Assembly (NCBI RefSeq): GCF_018139145.2
Contig: NC_059479.1
Location: forward strand, 4,030,001-4,094,000
Origin: Gymnogyps californianus
Lineage: Eukaryota; Chordata; Aves; Accipitriformes; Cathartidae
DNA length: 64,000 nt
Direction: 5' to 3'
The notes under the pieces were generated by a model. The model was not told the DNA's origin. It saw only the letters and a list, made by a program, of their open reading frames with translations, and did no database searches. Position numbers and translations under genes: made by a program. How positions within the stretch are numbered: the stretch's first letter is position 1; each line of letters starts with the position of its first letter. This document shows positions 1 through 12,700 of the stretch, one piece after another.

Positions 1-3000
1 GTACTGACTTGAAAGAAAATCCACTCAATTGAGCCAGATATGAATACAGCAGGCTAAGTTATTTTAATACTTTTCTAGACCTAGGTTTGAGTTATGTTTT
101 CTGACACAGAAAACCAGAAGATAACAACTAGCTGGAGAATACCTTGGTATTAGGATTTCTGTAGCTATGAACACATAGAAATATTTGGCTATAATATAGG
201 GAAACACTCTCAGGGTATAATTACACAATTAAGAAAAGGGAGGAATTGACCACAGATAAAATTATGTAGCTAGCAAAACCTTATAGAATAGAAAACTTCA
301 GTCTAGCTCTCAAGTGTGCTTTCTATCTGTGAGGCTGACCATAGCATTATATACATTCTCTCTCACACTTTTCTAATAAATCTGTAATTATGATGGGGCA
401 CACTGGCTAAATAGGTTAAAAATCACACATTTTTTTCCATTGCAGTAGTGTTTAGCCTTGAATGAGGTATCCAGCAGATCAGCTGAGGAGATATTTTGGA
501 ACAAGCCTGTAGAATTTCACATGATTGGGGAAGTGTCAGACATAGTGAAGTGAAATTTAAAGTGGTGCTGAGGTGGGGATTATCATGTTTGCCCATTTGA
601 GTGAAACGTAAGTCTTGTTATTGCTTAGTTGGTATCTAAACAGATAAAAGTAGAAAAGGAAAAGATGCGAAAAATGCAATGGTCATGGCAAGCACAAGAA
701 TAGAGTCCCTTTGCCTTAGACGAAGTACAAAAAAGAAGTGAGAAGCATGTATTAAGGTATTATGGTAGTGGTTTGAGTTTTCATAAATCAAGATGTCTTA
801 AAAAATCTCACAGCTGTATCCATACCCAATTAGCTGCAAGGCTCAAAATCATAGGGGCAAGGATAGTTGCTATTGAGACTGTTAGTCTCTGGCTTTTCAA
901 AATTCTGTTCACTGGAGACGGAACCACTTCACATTAATTTTTTTCTTATACTTGTATCTCCCAAGCTCCCCTTTGTTCCACTTTCACCAACAACAGTGAA
1001 AGGGGATAGCATAAAGCAGGTCTTCTTCCCCACAATCTCTCCCATCAGGAGTCTTTCTGAAAGGTGCTTAATGAAGTAACATACATGGACTTAATTAGTT
1101 TCATCTGGCAATAGTCATGCTTAGATTTAAAACAATTTTTTTTTCCTTTGGCTTGTATTTTGTTTTGTATGTCCTCTAAATAAAAATACCACAAGCTCAT
1201 GTCCAGCATTTAGTCATTACTTTTCATTTTGTATATTTTGACAGCTTGAGATAGATAGTGCTATATCATGCCTTCTGGTCACATCATTTTTTGTTCTTTA
1301 GAAAGATGCTATTAAATAATCTATCAATATTATCACTAGCTACAAGAAAGTTGAGCAAGAAGCAGTCAGCCTCACTGATTTTCTCCTTCATGTCTTTTAA
1401 TTTCCCTCCAACATAATCATGTAATAGAAACATCATATTAGAAATCATGCATTGCAGTGACAACTGCAGAATGCTTCCTGTGCTGTTGGAGTCTGTGTTA
1501 ATCAAGACAATGAAGTATTCCTCATAGTTTACATTATATCACATCTTGCATGGTAAATTTCAATGTACAATGACTTAGTATTGATTTTCTTGTTTGTCTT
1601 AGGAAAAATGAATGTTAATTAAAATATAATTTTGTTTAAAAATGAGTTATACAACAATATTCACCATGCCAGATGTACAATATTACCATGCAGAGAAATA
1701 CTTCCTTCTTCTGCAGGAAATGGTTGAATCAGCACATTAATCATTAAACACGCTGGTTCAGAGAAAAGGATAGGTTTTTGGTTGCTATAATAAATAATAA
1801 CTACAGGTCCTAATCATCACTGGTATAAACAACATCATGGCTAATGTCTTCAGTTTCTATGAAGTTGCTGCTTCCTACATCAGCATTTGACCTAGTATTT
1901 TCTAATCAAACTTTCAAGTTAGTTCAAAAACATCTATTGATACCAGTGTACGGAAATTGATTTTGTTACTCATGAACCATAGTTACAGAGCAAGATTCAA
2001 TTTTTGTAATTTCCTTATCCTTATATGGCATCTGCTTAACCTTGTGTAGTTGTCAAGGTAGTTATAAAGGAATGGCATGCAGACTTTACCTCTGATTAAT
2101 TCTAAACTAATTTTCAGCAGTTACTTGTAGTCTCAAAATATCTACTTTAAAACTTTCTGTCTGTGAATAGTAAGATGATAGCTTTTATATACTTGTAAAC
2201 AAAGAGTAAAAAGTGAACTCAAGCATTGTTTATGATTTGAGAAAAAAGGCACATAGGTATTTGAGATAAGTAGCCCCCACTACATTTGGCATTATCAGAA
2301 AAAAGGTTAATTTTAAGATGGTAATATACGTACTCCTATCTTTTTACCTGAAACGTTTCGCTTAGTTATTATTCTCTATTATGTAATGTAAATGAATACA
2401 GTGTTAATTCTCCTGGGGGATAATGTTCTTGAATGGTGATTTAAGATGGCATTAAGTGATTTGTCTGAGACACTCACTTCATCACTGAATATAGACATAT
2501 ATCTATTATAATAAAACACTCATGGACATACAGGCAGTGTGCTCTCCAGACTGATTAGATACTGCTAAAGCTCCAATTTTTAAGAAAGTATCTCATGCTA
2601 TGGAAATAAGTGTTCTTAAGTCATGCCATTATAATGTTTATAGTAAAGTTTCATATTCAGATTAGTCTGAATCAGGAAGAGAATCATTATTTAAATTGAG
2701 AACTCCTAATATATTACAAATTTTAACACTGACAGGTCACTGTGATGAAGTCCCTAGTTATACTGTGTCATCCAATGGCCATCAAATATCAGAAGAAAGA
2801 TTTGCTGATTTTTGCTCCTGCAGTCCTTTTAGTGAATGCAACAATTTAAACCTGCTCACTAGAAACCTCTTTGTTCAGCCTATGAATATTGCACTTTGGG
2901 CATCTATGTCAGAGCGGTGGATTTTACTCCCAGTGGAGCTGCACTATCACCCCGAGTCCTTGTGGGAAGGCAGTGCGGGGCACTGCATGCAAAGCCACAG

Positions 3001-5275
3001 AGACCAATAGGACTTGCTCCACGGCCTTTCCCAACCTATCATTCTGACTTAAGAGAAGTGGAGGCTACTTGACTCCTAATTTTAACATCTCTTGAAATTT
3101 GTGAATGGGTCTGCAATAAATTGCTGAGCAATTTTCAAAACTGATCCCCAAAACTCAGGAACAAAATCCCATAGACGGTGACTCTTGAATAGGCATTTAT
3201 GTAATAGTGAAATCTTAAAATGTTTGTCTTCAGCAGTTAAAGAAAAACGATTCACATAGTACTATAGTGCAACCAAAGAAGATCTGGACCAGATCTTACT
3301 GTGCTTTTACACAGTAATAAATTACAGAAACTACTTTCTATATACATAGGAATATCACATTTCTTAATTATCTGTATAAAGCAAATTGCGAGCATAAAAC
3401 TCTAGACACAAGATGCCAATAAAGGAATGCATGAAGCTTTCAACTGTCTTCCTAGTAGCGAAAGATCAAGAAATGAGGGAGTACACATGCTAATAAGAAC
3501 AATCTGCACTGCAGTGAGCCTGGAAAATCATTTTATAATCTCCTCTGTTAAAAAAAAAAAATATACAATTTCCAAAGGAAAACAGCTTACTGGGGAGAGT
3601 GTTTGGATCTACCCTTCTTTGTAACATGAAATCATGATGTGGCCACAGCTGACATAAAGCATAAAGGGCTGTACAGTGCTCAGGGGCTCTGCAGTCTGGT
3701 TGCAGCCTCTGTTTTCCAGTGGAACTACCCCACCAAATACGTGCTCTCTACACACAGGAGAATTCAAAATATCATAACCCAAATTCATCCTGATATGAAT
3801 CATAATGGCATTCATCTGTATATTATCATGTCTGGGGGGGAAGAACAAAACTTAAAACAGCTACAGTACTTTCAGTGGTATGCTGAAGCTCCTCTGTTTA
3901 ATGATATGCACACTGATACTTGTAATCCCAAATGGGAAAAGTTGTTTTAACTAATGCCAACTGAGAAAAGTGGCAGGTTTATGTTAATACTAGCAATAAA
4001 AAATTATTAAAACCAGGCAGTTTCAAGAGCTCCAAGTTCTAAAGGAATTGTCAGTATGAACTTTCAATTTAGATAGGTTAGAAGTCAGCAGTCTCTCCGT
4101 TAACTTAAATAATTATACATTTCAATTGCTTATTTGTCTGTTTCCTACATAATTTTCTGTCATTGTTACTACTTCATGTTAATGTTACTACCTCAGCAGT
4201 CATCAACATATAGTACAATTTTCCATACTCTTTTGGATCAAAGTTTTTTACCCATACCCTAAAAACTTCAACACAATCTTTAGCTGTTATATTTACAAAG
4301 AATAAATGATGAAGGAGACAATTGCAGGAGAAATTTTAAGGCAGAGGTTGGGACAGTTACTGATGTGGTATAATTATATCAGCAAGCAGTTGGTACAGGT
4401 GCATCAACTTTATCATTATTTTATCTGTGTTCAGAAATGGCTTCCTAACTGAAATATTTTTCTTATTTGTCAGCCAGCTGATGTGGTTTATCTCTAACAG
4501 ATGCTATGGTCCTATGATTTCGCACAGGAAAACACTATCTCTCAACCTCCAGCCCCACGACATTGCCCGACAGACAGAGGGTCAGAGCTCAAACAGCTGC
4601 ATAGGAGAGAGTCTGCCTATCTGGGGCTTGACTGCAGTTTTCTTGAATAAGCAGAAACAAATGAGAGGAAAAAAAATGATGAGTTGCATTGTGAATATTG
4701 CCGCACAAACAAACTGAATTGATGAAGCTGCAGTTTTGTCTCAAGCCTTGTCACCGCTAAAGCACATACAGTGCACCACAGAGCTGAAGTCACATTGGTG
4801 CTCTCAGCTATGATAAAGTCCTTGGGATGTCTAATGTCTAACTGGTATCCAGTTTGCTGCTAATGGCTGGTATGATTTCCAGTGCAGAGGTACAGTGATC
4901 CAAAATCAAAATCTGTGACACTGATAACTGAACTGTTACTTGATTAAAATGAATTTCACAAGTATTATAGCAGGTTAAATAGGTATGTTCAACAAATATC
5001 CAAAAGAGAAGTAGTCACCATAAAAATATAAATAATAGCCTTATCAAGAACAACAAAATTAAAATACTGCTTCTCCTCACCTGGTTTTCATGCAATATCA
5101 TGCTTCTAAGTTCCCTTATCATCAGATTTACTTTCTGGTTTTTGGCCATAGGCACATTTAATGAGGCACTGTAAGAACATACTGAATTTTAAAAAAGACA
5201 TGGCAAATAAATGACATTTATGTTTTATCACGTTCTAATTAAATAATGAGGAAAATTGAATTTATCCTTTATATA

Positions 5276-5313
5276 CTGATTAATGAAGAGTGCTGTGCTG
5301 ATTAATGAAGAGT
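5276..5313. repeat. 22-bp tandem duplication
   Basis: CTGATTAATGAAGAGT occurs at 5276 and again at 5298 (period 22). The second copy diverges after 16 bases. Confidence 0.8.
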
Positions 5314-5819
5314 ACTTCATGAAGACAGAAAATAATTTTAACATAATTCAGAAATTTGAAGAATTGCAGGCCTGGAATAAATCACAAAACTCAGCGCATC
5401 AATTCTCCTGACCAAAGAAAAGATGAAATTTTACCTCCTCAACACCATTTTTGAGTCACAGCTTGTTTGAGGTCCAGTATAATCTAGCTGTTACCTCAAC
5501 TGTCATTTCTTCGACTGTGTTTCATTCAGGTAATTACTCACATGCAAGTGTGAGCAGGTCTTTGAAAAGTAAAAATTTGCCTAAAGTTCAATAAGGACAA
5601 GGGCAAAGTTGGCTCTCTGAATTTAAATTCTGTTCCCCAAAAGTTGGTGACTTGCTATCATATATTAATGTAACAATTGAACCCTGTTTCTATCATATGC
5701 TTGTCTGTAATAAAAATATGGAGTAGCATCAGAAGCAGAATTTGCCTGGAATGCATTCAGAGCATCATCTGCCTTTGAAAGTGAATCCCTGATAAATTTC
5801 AAGCATAGCTATACAAGTT

Positions 5820-6500
5820 ATTCATATCTTTTATATTTATTACACTTAAAACATGCCATCCTAGCTCAATTTTGAAAATGTCATGTGAAATAGTGTCAGA
5901 AGTCATCCAAAAGTCAAGATGACTTCTGACAACTAATGTTTTTCTCCCAGTAAGCTTTGTTATCTTGTCAACAACAACAACAAAAAAGTTGTTATGACAT
6001 GATTTGTTCTGAACAGCCATGCTGGCTGGTATTTATCTCCTTGTTATCGTCAAGACACTTAATGCTTTTTGATTATTTCTTCACATTTTCAGTTTATATT
6101 GTCTGTTTCAAAATTTCATGTTTCTTCTTTTTAAAAATGGTACCATATTTTCACTATCCTTCACAAATCCTTACAGGAAAACTCTGAAATTATTTCACTT
6201 GGCTCTCTACCTAAGATGAAATTCATAGAGCTCAGCTACTTTGGAATCATTTAAATATAGATTTATCTCTGCTCTCTCTAGGCTAATCCTCGTTCTTAAG
6301 CCATTATTACTAACGCTAATGGTGTTAACACAACTCAGCATCCTAGTGAACGCTAACACAAAGATGACATCAAGCAATTTGGGTTCCTGATTCTTCAGAA
6401 CAGTTCATGGATAATTTTCCCTCCTGACTGAGTGGAAAACTAATTCCTTGGTCATCATAGGGCTAATGCACTTCTGGAAACTTTTATTACTCAATATTCA
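5820..6500 (-). mobile_element. Ancient CR1/L3-like LINE remnant (reverse-transcriptase region)
   Basis: Read on the minus strand, a broken frame gives SDTISHDIFKIELG, which lines up with the [13 protein letters not shown] segment next to RT motif A in CR1. On the + strand, CATGATTTGTTC, CCATGCTGGCT and GGTACCATATTT occur in the order expected of a reversed CR1 RT. Stops and indels are many, so the copy is long dead. The right edge beyond about 6250 is fuzzy. It sits in the presumed first intron of KLHL4. Confidence 0.65.
5894..5931. repeat. Inverted repeat, 14-bp perfect arms
   Basis: TGTCAGAAGTCATC (5894-5907) pairs fully with GATGACTTCTGACA (5918-5931) around a 10-nt loop. It lies inside the ancient CR1 remnant and interrupts its alignment there. 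Confidence 0.85.
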
Positions 6501-7663
6501 GATGTCGTTTGTCCAAATTTGTACACATTTTATAGAAAACAAATATTTCTCCATCTTCTACGTGCTTCCTTTCTGAGTAGGTTTACATGAACCTTCAGTT
6601 TTCTTAATGTGTTGTTCTCAACACATTAACCCATACCACACAGAACAAGATATGACAGGTAGACATCTTCATACTAGCACATTTGCAGCTAGCTTGCCTA
6701 TCTTTGTATTACAGTCCACTGCATCCCCTATTATAATTCAACATAAAGGCACCAGACTCAAGGATGTTTTTACTGACTTCTTTCTTTAAGATACTTTAAT
6801 CTCTGTCTCCTTTAGCTCACTGATCCCCAGTACTATATTCTGAAGGTCAATATTTGAGTTCTCTGCAGTGACAGTCATACACTAAGGAAAATATATAAAT
6901 ATTTATCTCTGAATTTAATTTTTCCCTTCCATAATATACTATAGCTACCATCTTGAATCAGCTGCTGAAGATAAACCAGCAATTATAATCTTAATATTAA
7001 CAAAGTTAATGGAGCACTTTTTTTTGCTTCCAGTATTTTTCAGTCTCTGAAGACCTTTGTCTTTGAAATAATTAATTATGTTAGTGGTATTTCTGCTGTA
7101 GTTAAAGGTTACTCTACAAAACATGTGAAAAAAGTACCCAGGACTGAAGGAAATTATTAGACTTTAAGTCCCTTTGTAAATATTTGCAGCTTAAAAATGA
7201 TTGCTTTACCCACAAATACATACACACTATGGGAAATTATTTCGAGAAACTAGTACTGTGCATTTGCGATAGGGATGGTTGAGTATTATTTTAGTTGATT
7301 TCTGCAAACATCAAGGATAAGTGTAATGTAATACATACTTAAATACAATACTTAGAGTGGATATAATGAAGCTGAAAAAAGACATTTTTGAAAAAATAAT
7401 TTTCTGAAAAACAGTAAAGAAAGCTTAAGAGGTAAATAGCAAAAAATGAATGTTACAGAGCATGAATTTGGCATAAAGTAGCTGATGCAAAACTAATGAG
7501 CATATAATCCAATTTTGCAGCTTCTTCATTTTCAATGAAGCATTGAAGGAAAACAAATAAAAAAGTATAGTCATTAAACTCACTGAGACAAATTAATTTT
7601 TGTAAGCTGTAAACTACAAAGGATACACATTATAGGTGAACTTGATTTGCCCCTTTTTCTTTA

Positions 7664-7685
7664 AAAAAAGAAAAGAAAAGAAAAT
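7664..7685. repeat. A-rich (AAAAG)n-like microsatellite
   Basis: An interrupted run of AAAAG units following a T-rich stretch. Confidence 0.8.
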
Positions 7686-9342
7686 ACATTTGAAATTGTA
7701 ATAAAGAGCTTCAAAAGAAAGCTAGAGTTTATTGCACTGATTTGGTATATCTTAATGTGTTTGCAATTAGCAGTATAATCTGAGATTGCCCAGACACAAA
7801 CACACGTGCAGTGTATCCGAGGATTTCAGATGCATCAGGTCTGCTGTTTCTCAGGTGACACATACATACGCCTCAGGGCTGACATACCTCAGTTATACCA
7901 GAAATAATGTGTCTCTGCAGACCATAACCGATCTCACATATCCAGTGAGTCTGGCAGGGCCAGGCCTGAATGAATATGTTGAACTCTGGTGTATCTGAAA
8001 GGCATCAAATACACTGGGGGTCTGAAGGTTTTTGACATACCAGTGCCCAAAGATGCCATATTCCAAATGGGCTGTGGGACATCTGCGAATGCAGTACAGA
8101 AATCTAGAAAACTTCATAATGATAGATTTTCAGATGGAAAAAAGAGATATGTCTGGAAAACCCCAGACACACGATAGCCATACCAACTGTGATTTTGTTC
8201 TATACTATTCTGAAAAGCACTGACATACAGTAACTTTCTTGTATTGCAGAGGGGACAGAAAACTACTGTCTCTCAATTCAGTATTACATTATAATTTGAG
8301 TTCTAATTATTTCCCTTCAATTCTGATTAGCTATTTAATGAGGTATGATCTTTGAAAATGTATGATCTGACTTATCCCTATTTTCTGAAATTATTACTGA
8401 TTCAACCTGATTTAGCCATTTTTATTTCTATATTTTCTGAACTAGATGTTCACTTGTGAATGTAATTCAATATTCTGCTAAATTTAATAAGTTAATGTCA
8501 TGAAGAGATTTTATCTCTCCTAATCATTTATGAATATGCATTAACAGTATCAAAGAGAACCAGTAAATTTAGTCAACCAGCTGCCATTATTTCCCAGCTG
8601 GGCTTGGAAATTTAAAAAACAGGTGCTTTACATTTTAATAATATATGATATTAAACTGAGAAAATGTTTTTCTAAAAAAATCTTTAACTAAAATAGTGTT
8701 GAAGATTGCAGCATTTTCAAGATATGTGATATACATGTATATCAACAAATGCATTACTAGTTTACTAAAACCAGATGAATATAAAAATAAATATTTTTCT
8801 AAGAAAATTTTTAAAAGGCGTTTCAATCTGCAACACTATCCATATTAAAAGGCAATAAGGAATGACATCTTAAAAAAACAGTATGGGTATTTGTAAGTGG
8901 GACAGCTAACAGAATTCTGAAGTGGGAGGAATGTATTTATAATGTGTATTTCCACGAAAAGGCAGAGAAATTAGTTTGTCTTTATTATTTGCATTCAGAT
9001 TCTAAAGGCTATATAATGTACTGATTTCATCAGCTTTTAGTTTGGTAATTTGTCTAGAACTATATGGTCCTTGTCATATTGTCTTCTGATTCATTCCTAT
9101 TTAGTAATGTAATTTAATGTACAAAGTCTGAAGAGAAACAGAAATAAGACCTAAAGACATGTAGTATCCAAAATTTCATACCACAAGATATTTTAACTAT
9201 TAGTATCACAGGAAAATAGGTTTGGTTTTTATGTATTCTGTTTGTGAATGATCAGGAGGCTGCATTTATCACATCAATGCTGTGCAAACAGTGCATCAGT
9301 GACACAAAACTGATAGGAAGTAGAAAACTCAGTAGTACCACC

Positions 9343-9375
9343 TACTACAGTTAACTGTAGTAAACTACAGTTTAC
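9343..9375. repeat. Perfect 20-bp palindrome with overlapping second hairpin
   Basis: TACTACAGTTAACTGTAGTA at 9343-9362 is its own reverse complement. It is followed at once by GTAAACT-AC-AGTTTAC (9360-9375), a second inverted repeat sharing the ACTACAGTT core. It lies about 200 bp before KLHL4 exon 2. Confidence 0.9.
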
Positions 9376-9564
9376 GTGCAGCCTTATAAATGAAAACGTG
9401 CAGATACCAAACAGAAAGCAATGGAAAAAGGCATAGTAAGACCAGGATCGTAAGAGCTTTATAATTTTAAACACTTCTGTACTGCCATTTGAACAAAAAT
9501 TATATGAAGAACATAATCAGCATTTATAATGCTACACTCATCACACTGCCTCTTTCCCTTGCAG

Positions 9565-9738
9565 GCTGTCAACGACCAGCAGCTCACTGCTTGGAATGAA
9601 CACCAATGGCTCAGATGAGTATTTCCAGTCTACAAACCACGCAGAGCAAACTTTCCGCAAAATGGAAAATTATCTGCAGCAGAAGCAGCTGTGTGATGTT
9701 CTTCTTATAGCTGGAGACGAAAAGATTCCGGCTCACAG
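9565..9738 (+). CDS. KLHL4: KLHL4 exon 2: linker and start of BTB domain
   Basis: The acceptor is CCCTTGCAG before 9565 and the donor CACAG|GT is at 9738/9739. The first base completes a codon begun in the missing exon. The frame then runs from 9566 to residue 57 and leaves two bases for Arg58. It contains [13 protein letters not shown] and [15 protein letters not shown], the first strand of the BTB domain. The ATG at 9596 is in frame, but ten in-frame codons precede it within the exon, and a Met occurs at about this place in the human protein as I remember it. It is therefore probably internal rather than the start. The exon number assumes one upstream coding exon, as in mammals. Confidence 0.93.
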
Positions 9739-12700
9739 GTGCCTTTCCCAGTATTGTTTACATGGCTTCAAGCCTGAAATTTCCAAATGCTAGGTCAATT
9801 TATGCCTACCCTGATTAATTATGAATGAACGGTTACTATAATCAGGACATCAGCTAACAACAGAATAAAACGATGTGATTAACATTTCATATTCAATGTT
9901 TCAAAAAGAATGAAATTCAAATATGAACCATTGATATTGTCCATCTTCCCTTCTTGCTGCTGTCAAACTGTAGCGAGATCAGTGAAGAAAATCTGCCCAA
10001 ACAAGCACTATGGGAGAAAATTAGATTATGAGTTACCCTTTTAACTTTATTGCTCACTGCTATAAGATTTGAAACCTATGCTAAAGATAATGTTTCTATT
10101 GCACACACAATTTTTTATATAATAATACTGAATTTCATGCTTGCTATTGAGATTATGAAGTAATTTGCAGTCCTCCTAAAATGCTTTTGTTTCAAGGTTG
10201 GTTCTCAGTGCAGTGTCTGATTATTTTGCTGCAATGTTTACTAATGATGTGCGTGAAGCAAAACAAGAGGAGATCAAGATGGAGGGAGTAGACCCTGATG
10301 CGCTGAAAGCTTTGGTGCGCTATGCCTACACAGGTAATTCTTCCTCCATTACCCACATCACTGTTGTAAAGCAAGATAAAATCTGTTCAGTTCATACATA
10401 ATTGTCATTTCTTCCATTTCATACTAGTACGTAAATATATGCATAAATCATGCATACATGATGTAAACCTTTCTCTAGGAGGATGAATAAATATTAGTGT
10501 TTTATATAATAACTTATTCTAGAAGATATGCAGAAAAGTTAACATATAAATTCATATTGGACATCTGTCTCTAAGTAGACACAAATTATTTCAGGAATTT
10601 TAATGAGAGAAGAACATATTTGCCTGTTTCCCCACCTCATGTAGTGACACAGAAAAGTGTACTATGAACCTTCCTGTCATGGGTAGCTATAGAAATGGTT
10701 GGCCTGGGTGGCATTATTTGGCTCACTCAAGGCCTTTGAGGAGGATAACAGGAATATGATCACACTCATGAGTAGAGCAACTTTTACCACGAGCAGAGCA
10801 ACTTTTGGGCTGCTTACTATCCACACGTGTCTCAAAATCATCCCACTTGATCAAATGTCATCTCTTTCAGTTCACTTAATGCAAAACCATATGAAAGAAC
10901 GTATATAAGACTACGAAAGCAAACGCCAGACTATGAAATAGTGTAAGTTTGCTTGTGAAATCAGGATTCCCTCTGCTTTGAGGCATTACATTGCAATCTT
11001 TATTTACAAGAACATTTACCAATTTTGCTATATACTTTCAGTAACTATTCTGAGTTGTATAGTAAAACCCAAACCCAAACATTGCCCTATTCTGCACCCT
11101 GCCAGCCCTTCCTCATTTCTTGCAGAAGTTGGAAGGTATTATTTAAGTTACAAAGCAAGGGACATCAGTAAGAGATGGGATTGTGCTAAGGTAAGACTGC
11201 TGAAGACTTATGGAAAACTGAATTTTCGTACTGCCTCTGTCATAGGTTTTCATGTGATAATAACCAAGCCTCTAAACTGAGTGCTACTTTTTTCCTAGGT
11301 AATGAAATATAAATGTGACTTTCAGAGATGACAGCTATAACTTTCAGAATTGTTTACATATTTTACTGAAATAAATCAGAAGTGAACTTTGGACAAGAAA
11401 CCTCTTACAGTTTTACTCTGATGATAATTTTGACTGTAATCTCTCAAATACCACCCTTCTCCATGTGTTAAATGGAGATGATGTGTATCATCCTTTCACA
11501 GAAGAAGCCGGAAAAGAAATTGATGTTTCTGAGGCAATTGGATGTTGTATTGATAAATAGAAAACGCAGTCATAAAAAACCGCCACAGTTCTTTTTTCAG
11601 AATAGGATTTTAGGGCTGTGTATCAACTAGAGAACTGAGCCATCCACTGAGCAACAGGAATGGAAGATCTTATTAAATTAACACCTTCCAGTCCATCTAT
11701 GAACATAACAAAATTCTCACATCATGTAATAATTTCATTAAAAATTTAAATGCACAAGTAGATGATGGAAGAAATCAGGCTTCCGGCACACACTGCTGGC
11801 ATTTCCTAGCTTTTGATACTGAAGTTCTTGTGTGTAATATAAACTTATGCTATATATTTTTATGAATTAATATATGAATTTTAGGAAAGGTTTTTCTCTA
11901 ATCACATCTTTCTCTTATTTTACTTTTTTTCAGGCAAAATCAGATCTAATACTGTTAAAGCTCCAATAAAAATGTTCCAATCATTGTATTCAAAATCCAC
12001 CAAATCCTTTAAGTCTGTTAAAACATACGTTTAAAGAATCCTTCAGCAAGAAAGGAAAATGAATTTATGAATCACAGGACACTTCTTTTCAAAATTTTTC
12101 AGAGGAGGAGAAAAATTGGGGAGTGAGAAGCTTTCAAGTAATAAAAATACAAAGTAAATGACTGAAAACTTTTTTTTTTCCCCCTACATGCAAACTGCAC
12201 AGGTATTCTAGAGTTAAAGGAAGACACTATAGAAAGTTTGCTAGCTGCAGCTTGTCTTCTCCAGCTATCTCAGGTTATTGAGGTATGCTGCAACTTCCTC
12301 ATGAAGCAGCTCCATCCTTCCAATTGCCTGGGGATTCGCTCTTTCGGAGATGCTCAGGGCTGCACAGAGCTCCTGAAGGTGGCACACACATACACCATGG
12401 TAAGATGAACAATCTAACTGCTTTGCAATTATAACGTTAACAGCAAGTGTGAATACTCTCCTGGAAAGCATATGGGCTTTGGCGAAGCAGAGCCAGCTGA
12501 GCGGGGCTCAGGGCTGCTGCTCTCTCCAAGACTGATGCAGTGGCTCTGCTCTTCCTATGCTGGCAGGGTCAGTTCTGTAAAGTCCCTGATGCAGGGACAT
12601 CTCTGCCCAGCTCAGTCTCCAAAGGGCAATTTAAGAACTGTGACTGTTACAGAAGTATTGGAAGGAGAGAAAAGCATGCTTAGAAAAACAAATATTTGGT

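Larger units (their letters stand above)
1..9564. other. 5' flank or first intron of KLHL4, no exon recognised
   Basis: AT-rich sequence with only short chance reading frames. I searched for the KLHL4 N-terminal exon and saw nothing like it, so it should lie to the left of the window, making this stretch part of intron 1. Contents: a CR1 remnant (about 5820-6500), a 22-bp tandem duplication at 5276, an inverted repeat at 5894-5931, a small GCAGTGC/GCACTGC hairpin at 2970-2986 and a 20-bp palindrome at 9343. Confidence 0.6.

Noticed and set aside
2696..3010. 104-codon + frame in the 5' region as KLHL4 exon 1
   Set aside because: It does not resemble the KLHL4 N-terminus and no matching donor was seen.
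9596..9793. 65-codon frame starting at ATG 9596 taken as a complete small gene
   Set aside because: It is exon 2 of KLHL4 read through its donor into intron 2; family similarity stops at 9738.
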